From IMG/VR virus record IMGVR_UViG_3300010354_018205, positions 1 to 26,005 of that record: DNA of 26,005 nucleotides. The stretch is one strand, 5' to 3'. The notes beneath the pieces were generated by a model. It did no database searches. It saw nothing but the letters and a program-made list of their open reading frames with translations, and was not told where the DNA came from. Both the position numbers and the translations under genes were made by a program. Source of the DNA: a virus. This document shows positions 21,028-26,005 of this stretch, piece by piece (the stretch's first letter is position 1; each line of letters starts with the position of its first letter).

Positions 21028-21676
21028 TGCGATATTCCGTAATAATATTTTTTAATGCTTTGACGTAATTTATTGGTTTGCCTTGAAAAACTTGTTTCAA
21101 TCCATCTTCACAAGCAATCATAATTGCAAAATTATCTACAATTATTCCAGTTCTTTCTTGAAACATCAAGGCATAAGCAGTTGCTTGCGTAAAGTAATTA
21201 TCGATATCTTGTTTTCTTTTTTCTTTGGTACTTGCTTTAAAGTCGATGATAGAAAGTTTTCCATCATATTCTGCAATACAATCTGTTCTGCCAGCAAGAC
21301 CAAGAGTTTTTGACCACAGAGGAGTTTCAATTGCTCTAATATTGTCAATTTTATCTAGCTCTGGCTTCAACAAAAGAAAAAGAGCCTTAAAGTTTGGAAA
21401 CATTTCTTCCAAATCTATAGGCTCATTCTTTAGATACTTTTCTATTATGCTATGAAATTTAGTTCCCCGTGAAGTTACTCTTCTGCTTTCTTCTGGATTT
21501 TTTTGTCTCCATTCAGCAAAAAATTGTTGTTTTTTATGTCCTACTACCGTAGTGACACTGGGGAAGTCTCCACCTGGAGTAGAATAATGACGTTTACCGT
21601 CTTTTTCTATTTCTTTTAATTCGCAGGATAAATTTATAAAATTATGATTAAACTGTTTATATTCACACAAGGTCAT
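21017..21676 (-). CDS. PD-(D/E)XK nuclease (Cas4/RecB or MGME1-like exonuclease)
   Basis: 219 residues. The start segment NHNFINLSCELKEIEKDGKR and FPSVTTVVGHKK resembles the phage RecB/MGME1-like exonuclease family. RGTKFHSIIEKYL carries the conserved His, followed by an acidic helix. ETPLWSKTLGLAGRTDCIAE and KLSIIDFKAS give the catalytic D ... D-x-K core. FTQATAYALMFQERTG is the Q-x-x-x-Y motif. These enzymes degrade single-stranded or damaged DNA in replication or recombination. It is upstream of the homing-like gene, and its start overlaps no neighbour. No iron-sulphur Cys cluster is evident. Confidence 0.85.
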   Translation of the reverse strand: MTLCEYKQFNHNFINLSCELKEIEKDGKRHYSTPGGDFPSVTTVVGHKKQQFFAEWRQKNPEESRRVTSRGTKFHSIIEKYLKNEPIDLEEMFPNFKALFLLLKPELDKIDNIRAIETPLWSKTLGLAGRTDCIAEYDGKLSIIDFKASTKEKRKQDIDNYFTQATAYALMFQERTGIIVDNFAIMIACEDGLKQVFQGKPINYVKALKNIITEYRNGN

Positions 21677-21684
21677 TTATTATA

Positions 21685-22749
21685 TCACTTAATTCTTAAA
21701 GAGGTAGAATATTTTCCTAGAATTTTATCCAATATTGCATCTATATCATATGGAATTTCGGAACCCGGGCTTCCCATTTGTTTTTCGATTGGTAAAGAAG
21801 GTAAAGCTACAGGACTAAAACCAAATCCTCTTGGTTCTTCCTTCTTTTCTGGAATTTTTGGAGCTGGTTCTGCTCTTGGTAACGGTAGAGCTTGTGGGAA
21901 TGGTTCTGGCCATGGATATGGAAATTGTTGTGGTAGAGGTATTGCTTTACGTCTAGGTAAAGTTTCTGGTGCTGGTTCTTCTTCTGGAGCTCCTTCTGGC
22001 TCTTCCTTTGGAAGAGTATCCGGTGCTTCATCGGGTTTTGGTAATGGTTTTCCCTCTGGTTTCGGCTCTGATTTTTCTACCGGTGCTGGAGGAGGCTCAA
22101 ATGGCTTTTCTTTTGGCGGTGCTATTTCTTCTTTGGGTGGAGCTTTTTCCTCTTTTGGAAGTGTCGGTTCCTCTTTTGGTGGTGCTGGTTCCTCTTTTGG
22201 TGGGGCTTTTTCTTCTCTCGGGAATTTAAATGGTTCGGGACCCGTTTCTGGTTCGTCTTTTGTCAAACGCAATTCAGTTGGTTTTTCTGTGGAAACTTCT
22301 TCGGGTTTTAATTTTTTTACAACGTCGCCTTCTACAGCAACATCCTCTGGTTTTTTTGGTTCTAGCTTGATTGGTTCTCTTTTTTGTAATTGTGCTATTT
22401 GTGCTTCAACGTCATCTACTGCGCGGAAGAATGCATTCTGTATTTCTGGGTATTCTTCAAATTTAAATTCTGGATGTTTTTTCAAAAATTCTAATGCCAG
22501 ATCTTCATCACGTTTTCCAGTTTTTAAAGCTAATGCTAACAATTCTTCTGGCATTACATCGACTACTTTACGAACATTAATGCGTACTTCAAGTGGATCT
22601 AGTTTACCAGAACGAATAGCGTCGAGCAAGTCTTTTAAAAGCTTGGCCTTTTGTTCCAGCAATAAATTATTTTTATTTTCTTTCAATAATTTATTGATAT
22701 ATCTTTCTTCCAAAAGACAAAATAATATTGTGTTTAATTTTCTTATCAT
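21685..22749 (-). CDS. Pro/Glu-rich late protein with leader-like N-terminus
   Basis: 354 residues. The first 14, MIRKLNTILFCLLE, end in L-L-E and share MIR-x-L-N with the next upstream gene's product. Residues 15-150 are helical and charged. The centre (about 150-280) is a repeat of P-P-K-E-E-x-[AP]-type units (EKAPPKEEPAPPKEEPTL...). The last 70 residues have a Pro/Phe stretch and a short helix (IDAILDKILGKYSTSLRIK). The long opposite-strand frame from 21644 is a mirror of this repeat. Rod-like disordered linker inferred; a virion role is likely. Confidence 0.68.
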   Translation of the reverse strand: MIRKLNTILFCLLEERYINKLLKENKNNLLLEQKAKLLKDLLDAIRSGKLDPLEVRINVRKVVDVMPEELLALALKTGKRDEDLALEFLKKHPEFKFEEYPEIQNAFFRAVDDVEAQIAQLQKREPIKLEPKKPEDVAVEGDVVKKLKPEEVSTEKPTELRLTKDEPETGPEPFKFPREEKAPPKEEPAPPKEEPTLPKEEKAPPKEEIAPPKEKPFEPPPAPVEKSEPKPEGKPLPKPDEAPDTLPKEEPEGAPEEEPAPETLPRRKAIPLPQQFPYPWPEPFPQALPLPRAEPAPKIPEKKEEPRGFGFSPVALPSLPIEKQMGSPGSEIPYDIDAILDKILGKYSTSLRIK

Positions 22750-22752
22750 ATG

Positions 22753-23550
22753 TCATCTTCCTGCCGGAACATCAGTGTAAAAAGGATCTTGTCTTGCTCG
22801 TTTCTCTTGTTCTTCTTTTTGCTTTTTCCACTCTTTATATGCATCTCTTATTTCATTTTCTTTTTTCAATTCAAAATATGCATTTTTTTGGGCTGGAGTC
22901 ATATCTTTAGTGTCAATGTATTCTTCTACTTTTTCAGCACCCTTCATTGCACCCCAGATAGCCAAAGGACCCAATGTAACTGCTAAATTTAATGGTGATG
23001 TTAAAGCTCCCAATCCCTCTACTGCTGCAGTAGTTATCGCAGGACCAACTTTAGCACCACTTGCAATCAATCTTGGTGTGGTGGTCAAATAAGGATAAGC
23101 CAAATCTGTTCCAACTCCTGCGGTTGCCCATCCACCCCAATACTGACCCCAAGGACTTTCTACACCAAGTTTTTCCATTCCCTTCTCACCAAATTCACCA
23201 AGCGGTGTTAAGTTTGCCAAACCCATTTGCGCACCAAATCTGCCAATTGGTTTTGCTGTTGATTTTACTCTTTCTATTTGCGTTTTTGTAAATGACTCGC
23301 CCGCTTTTGGTTCTTTTAAAACATCTGTTGGCAAAATTGGAGCTATTTCACCAGTTACAGTTGGTGTTGGAACCGGAACAGGTGCTCTGGGAACAACTTG
23401 CCAAGTAGCTGGAGTTTTGCTTGGTTTTGCATCTTCTGGACCAATTCTACTCAGAACGTCTTTTTCTGAGTCAAATAATTCTTTTCTCGGTGGTTTTACC
23501 AATCCTTCAGATAAAATTTTTTCTAAAACTGGATTTAATCTTCTTATCAT
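22753..23550 (-). CDS. Late protein with long hydrophobic segment, possible ejected membrane-interacting protein
   Basis: 265 residues. MIRRLNPVLEKILSE|GLV has L-S-E at 13-15 and resembles the leader at 21685. After a Pro/Val linker, the residues around 170-215 (KVGPAITTAAVEGLGALTSP, NLAVTLGPLAIWGAMKG) are nonpolar and could form two transmembrane or amphipathic helices. The tail is strongly charged (KEWKKQKEEQEKRARQDPF). An internal-protein pore function is speculative. It starts 3 nt after the gene at 23553 and ends 4 nt before 22749. Confidence 0.68.
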   Translation of the reverse strand: MIRRLNPVLEKILSEGLVKPPRKELFDSEKDVLSRIGPEDAKPSKTPATWQVVPRAPVPVPTPTVTGEIAPILPTDVLKEPKAGESFTKTQIERVKSTAKPIGRFGAQMGLANLTPLGEFGEKGMEKLGVESPWGQYWGGWATAGVGTDLAYPYLTTTPRLIASGAKVGPAITTAAVEGLGALTSPLNLAVTLGPLAIWGAMKGAEKVEEYIDTKDMTPAQKNAYFELKKENEIRDAYKEWKKQKEEQEKRARQDPFYTDVPAGR

Positions 23551-23552
23551 TT

Positions 23553-24326
23553 TTATACTCTGAAGCTTGATTTTCTTTTTGGTTTTTCTGTAACAACAGA
23601 AACTTGTGTTCCGTCTGGATTAGTTACTACCTGGCTTGTTGGTGGAGCATTTCTATCTTTTCTTGGTTTAAAAATGTTTCCAGTTAATTTTTCAATTGCT
23701 TTTTCTTTGGTCATTCCTTGATACATTCTTTCATCTGTATCCATTGCCGGGGGAGTTGCCATTTTTGGTTCCGATGGTTCGCTCACTGATGGCTTTATAC
23801 CTTGAACAATATTGGTTCTTGGTAGCTGACCAAAATTTAAATTTAATGATCGAAATGAAGATCCCAAATCTAGGGAAGACTGACTTGATGTTGCAGTGTC
23901 AATAGTCGAAGAGGAAGCATCGGGATTTATTGGAGCAGTTTCTAATTCAAACTGTCCTCTTTTTTTTGAAAGTGTACTTGATCCCGGACCCATAGTACTC
24001 GACATCAATTGTTCATTTAAGTTAAAAATGTTTGTTGTGTAGTTGGCACCATTTCCTTTTGAGAATGGTTTTTCTGCGTTCATTCGATTTGTATAACTAT
24101 TCAAAAGACTTGATGTTCTATCTTTTACTTCACTGCTCATTTTTGAATAACCAAGAAGTGCTTGTCTTTTTTCCATTTCTGAAATGGGTTTAGTTACACC
24201 CATAACACCCTTTATGTCTTTCAAAAGATTTGGTTTGTTTACAGGTTTTTTAGACTCATTCAAGGCTTTTCCAGCAAAGAAATCCTTGACTTCCCAATAA
24301 AATTGTCTATTTTGTTTATTATCCAT
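23553..24326 (-). CDS. Ser/Asn-rich late protein with leader ending L-N-E
   Basis: 257 residues. MDNKQNRQFYWEVKDFFAGKALNE|SKK has L-N-E at 22-24, longer than the other leaders. It continues with a helical Lys-rich segment, then low-complexity Ser/Thr/Asn-rich sequence (about 110-170, DASSSTIDTATSSQSSLDLG). A basic C-terminus (RKDRNAPPTSQ, KPKRKSSFRV) ends it. First gene of this late run, with the late box 10 nt before the ATG. Unknown; likely virion. Confidence 0.66.
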   Translation of the reverse strand: MDNKQNRQFYWEVKDFFAGKALNESKKPVNKPNLLKDIKGVMGVTKPISEMEKRQALLGYSKMSSEVKDRTSSLLNSYTNRMNAEKPFSKGNGANYTTNIFNLNEQLMSSTMGPGSSTLSKKRGQFELETAPINPDASSSTIDTATSSQSSLDLGSSFRSLNLNFGQLPRTNIVQGIKPSVSEPSEPKMATPPAMDTDERMYQGMTKEKAIEKLTGNIFKPRKDRNAPPTSQVVTNPDGTQVSVVTEKPKRKSSFRV

Positions 24327-24336
24327 GGCTGTAAAA

Positions 24337-24344
24337 TATTTAGA
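24337..24344 (-). promoter_or_regulatory. Late promoter (TCTAAATA)
   Basis: Box 10 nt before the ATG at 24326. The + late box starts 5 bp away, so the pair is divergent. Confidence 0.58.
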
Positions 24345-24348
24345 TTTT

Positions 24349-24356
24349 CATAAATA
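24349..24356 (+). promoter_or_regulatory. Late promoter (CATAAATA)
   Basis: CATAAATA, then 10 nt with AAAGG to the ATG at 24367. It supports 24367 over the ATG at 24325 as the gene start. Confidence 0.6.
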
Positions 24357-24366
24357 CTTAAAAGGT

Positions 24367-24864
24367 ATGAAGAAGCAGGTTCTCCTGTTAAACCAAGACA
24401 ATACCCCACTCAATATTATCACTGTCGGTAAAGCTTTTAAGTTAATGTCAAATGATAAAGTTTGGGGTGATGAAACTACCACAGAATATTATGAAGTTGC
24501 ATCCGTTTCAAAAATTGTCAAGATACCTAAAATTTTAATCTTAAAATATTACGTAAAATTACCGTTTAGAAGAGCGGCACCCTCAAGAAAAAACATCTTG
24601 AGAAGAGATCAGTATGAATGCCAATACTGCGGTGTAGATCTTTGTGATAAAACAGCCACCGTAGATCATATTATTCCAAAATGCAAGGGTGGTGGTTCTA
24701 CTTGGGTAAATCTTGTTGCTGCTTGCAAAGATTGTAATTTGCACAAAGGAAATAGAACACCAAAAGAAGCAAAAATGGATCTCAAAAATAAACCAAAGGA
24801 ACCATCCTATGGATTCTTTTTTGATCACATGCTAATTACTTTTAGAAAGAAAAAAGATGCCTAA
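24367..24864 (+). CDS. HNH endonuclease (LLLNQDNTPLN family)
   Basis: 165 residues from MKKQVLLLNQDNTPLNIITV, a start that matches the usual opening of this bacterial HNH family (Q-V-L-x-L-N-x-D-x-x-P-L) and follows an AAAGG. Later: LPFRRAAPSRKNILRRDQYE, CQYCGVDL, then the catalytic core TVDHIIPKCKGGG, NLVAACKDCN and HKGNRT. The two C-x2-C pairs bind zinc, D-H and N-x-x-x-H carry the metal site. Some members cut invading DNA or are mobile; in phages the role is not known. Late promoter upstream. Confidence 0.9.
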   Translation: MKKQVLLLNQDNTPLNIITVGKAFKLMSNDKVWGDETTTEYYEVASVSKIVKIPKILILKYYVKLPFRRAAPSRKNILRRDQYECQYCGVDLCDKTATVDHIIPKCKGGGSTWVNLVAACKDCNLHKGNRTPKEAKMDLKNKPKEPSYGFFFDHMLITFRKKKDA

Positions 24865-25156
24865 TTACTCATTTGTGTGTGATGGTTGCAATCATGAATT
24901 TGATGAAATTTTACCAATGAAAGATTCAGATCTTCCATTGAAAAAACCATGCCCTAAATGCAATAAAAAGAAAATTGCCAAAAACTGGGGTCAGTACAAG
25001 ACTGGTATTGCCTACGACACCACTTTAACGCCCTCCAAACTGCACGGAAGTGCATGGGATGAGGTAATGGCCAAGGTCAAGAAGGCAGCTCCCAGGAGCA
25101 TGCAGGACCGCCTAGAACAAACCCGCACAATGAACGGTGGAAGATACGTAAGATAA
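24857..25156 (+). CDS. FmdB-like zinc-ribbon protein
   Basis: 99 residues. N-terminal zinc ribbon: YSFVCDGCNHEFDEILPM ... PCPKCNKKKI, two C-x2-C pairs, the FmdB family pattern (Met-Pro-x-Tyr-x-F/Y-x-C start). FmdB proteins are small putative regulators. The C-terminal half is Lys/Arg-rich (KKAAPRSMQDRLEQTR). It overlaps the HNH gene by 8 nt, so it is translated from the same mRNA. Its TAA is part of the late box for the next gene. Confidence 0.82.
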   Translation: MPNYSFVCDGCNHEFDEILPMKDSDLPLKKPCPKCNKKKIAKNWGQYKTGIAYDTTLTPSKLHGSAWDEVMAKVKKAAPRSMQDRLEQTRTMNGGRYVR

Positions 25157-25159
25157 ATA
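25152..25159 (+). promoter_or_regulatory. Late promoter containing upstream stop codon (GATAAATA)
   Basis: 5 nt (TTTTT) to the ATG at 25165. Its TAA (25154-25156) ends the FmdB-like gene. Confidence 0.68.
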
Positions 25160-25164
25160 TTTTT

Positions 25165-25461
25165 ATGGACTACGAAATTCAAAAGGTAATATTCAAAAAT
25201 TGCACTGTTTACAATATTTTGCATGAATCAAATATTTTGGGTCATGTCATTCAACATGAAAATTCAAATGTTTTGGTTCAAACTGATGAGTTGCCAATAA
25301 TTCCATTGGCTGAATCTTTTGGTTTCCAAGGTCATTTTTATCTTGCAACCGAAAATGGTTACGAATCAGTAAATTTAAATTCAACTTCAGAATTCAAGCC
25401 AATTTACGAATTCAAAGTGATTAACCTTGAAGATCACCTTTTGACTGAATCAGAGCTTTAA
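25165..25461 (+). CDS. Late hypothetical protein, mixed alpha-beta
   Basis: 98 residues, MDYEIQKVIFKNCTVYNILH ... DHLLTESEL. Alternating hydrophobics suggest beta strands in the first 70 residues; the C-terminus is acidic. No family is recognised. Its last 41 nt overlap, tail to tail, the 3' end of the resolvase gene on the other strand. Late promoter with 5-nt spacing supports the ATG. Confidence 0.68.
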   Translation: MDYEIQKVIFKNCTVYNILHESNILGHVIQHENSNVLVQTDELPIIPLAESFGFQGHFYLATENGYESVNLNSTSEFKPIYEFKVINLEDHLLTESEL

Positions 25462-25972
25462 GAATATAAAAGCTATCTACAATATCCGTAACAGGATTCG
25501 ACAAAGTTTTTTGATCAAACGCCAACAATAAGTTGGTGTTTGTTTCTTTTGAAAAAGACTCATACATCAAAGCCTTGTCAGCATTTCCTTTTCCGGTTGC
25601 CATTTTCTTTGCTTTTGATGGTTCTATTATTGTCAATGGAACTGCTGCTTTGTAAAGTTTATGTTTGAATATCCCCATGTTTTCCGCAAGATTGAATACT
25701 TTTCCTTTAGAACCATAAGAATAACCCTCGACAGCAACATCTGATGCTCCAATGCAAAGATTGATAGCCCAATCTGAAATCGTGTCAAAACGATCTACGT
25801 CTTGAACATATTCCTGAAAACTTTCACCAGTAATGTTTGGCAAAATTTTGTCTGCGTATTTTTTAGTGTTTGTCAAATAATAGAAAAAGCAATTGTCAAA
25901 TTTAAATGGCTTTCTCTCATCATAAAGACAGAGGCATGGGCACGTTATTGAATAATCTACACCTATTAACAT
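25421..25972 (-). CDS. RuvC-like Holliday junction resolvase
   Basis: 183 residues from MLIGVDYSIT. The RNase H-like core shows the first catalytic Asp in G-V-D-Y-S, Glu in VAVEGYSYGSKGKVFNLAEN, and the distal pair in VTDIVDSFYI. EPSKAKKMATGKGNADKALM sits where related resolvases contact DNA. Such enzymes resolve recombination or branched packaging intermediates; T4 uses unrelated gp49, so this may replace it. I prefer 25972 over the ATG at 25981, since the late box places transcription at about 25979, inside that codon. Confidence 0.83.
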   Translation of the reverse strand: MLIGVDYSITCPCLCLYDERKPFKFDNCFFYYLTNTKKYADKILPNITGESFQEYVQDVDRFDTISDWAINLCIGASDVAVEGYSYGSKGKVFNLAENMGIFKHKLYKAAVPLTIIEPSKAKKMATGKGNADKALMYESFSKETNTNLLLAFDQKTLSNPVTDIVDSFYILKALIQSKGDLQG

Positions 25973-25984
25973 GTGGAACATAGA

Positions 25985-25993
25985 TATTTATTC
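25985..25993 (-). promoter_or_regulatory. T4-type late promoter (GAATAAATA)
   Basis: Late box followed by TCT and the ATG at 25981. By T4 spacing, transcription would start near 25979, making 25972 the first intact start codon. Confidence 0.62.
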
Positions 25994-26005
25994 TTCATAC
26001 CAAGG

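Noticed and set aside
21676-21690. A TATAAT box 2 nt before the ATG of the PD-(D/E)XK gene.
   Set aside because: It lies too near the ATG, which would be only partly transcribed, and there is no -35 box.
21644-22780. A 378-codon open frame on the + strand, Gly/Ser/Phe-rich, opposite the Pro/Glu-rich gene.
   Set aside because: It mirrors the repetitive P-P-K-E-E codons of the minus gene (Ser/Gly/Phe codons appear on the reverse of Pro/Glu/Lys). It has no promoter in the right place, and the minus gene has a leader and proper coupling.

Overview
The window looks like part of a large, AT-rich, T4-related (tailed, contractile-type) phage genome, probably from an aquatic environment. The evidence is a GroES-size co-chaperonin, several phage tRNAs, T4-type late promoters (core TAAATA), a RuvC-like resolvase, a PD-(D/E)XK nuclease, free-standing HNH genes, and many overlapping genes of unknown function. 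A circularly permuted (two-piece) tmRNA hints at a host lineage that uses that architecture (alphaproteobacteria, some cyanobacteria, some betaproteobacteria). The host cannot be fixed from this sequence. No canonical T4 head or tail genes (major capsid, portal, sheath, tube) fall in the window.

Layout. Positions 1-694 (+): a TrmH/SpoU-type RNA methyltransferase end overlapping tRNA-Gln, then a GroES-like gene and a hairpin terminator. Positions 753-2685 (-): four late genes, including a 51-codon gene and a Gly/Ser/Pro low-complexity protein. Positions 2701-4475 (-): an RNA-rich unit with tRNA-Thr, an HNH gene, tRNA-Tyr, a conserved phage protein and the permuted tmRNA with its terminator. 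It is driven from a divergent promoter pair at 4448-4507 built around a 16-bp palindrome, and starts with about 145 nt of GC-rich non-coding RNA. Positions 4514-4864 (+): a small early-type gene. Positions 4872-9410 (-): late genes, including a trypsin-like-fold/FN3 protein and a dockerin-repeat protein, with one small early + gene between them. Positions 9435-10666 (+): a late cluster of small beta-rich proteins. Positions 10676-12845 (-): two late genes. Positions 12895-14204 (+): an early-type cluster with a tRNA-Gly and an RMF-like protein, closed by a strong terminator. Positions 14231-24326 (-): a long late cluster of predicted virion-internal proteins plus nuclease genes. Positions 24367-25461 (+): HNH, zinc-ribbon and unknown genes. 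Positions 25421-25972 (-): a RuvC-like resolvase.

How it fits together. Most minus-strand proteins carry short N-terminal peptides ending in L-x-E-like sites, which resemble the capsid-targeting sequences of T4 internal proteins cleaved by the gp21 prohead protease. I infer that this is an expanded set of internal or ejected virion proteins. One has a C-terminal HNH nuclease, others have calcium-loop repeats, and one has a long hydrophobic segment. The early + genes, tRNAs, tmRNA and RMF-like protein suggest manipulation of host translation.

The most unusual feature is promoter geometry. In most early-type promoters (6 nt after the -10 box) and about half of the late promoters (5 nt after TAAATA), the predicted transcription start is the A of the ATG. 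This would give leaderless mRNAs. In four places the TAA of the upstream gene lies inside the TAAATA of the next gene's promoter.
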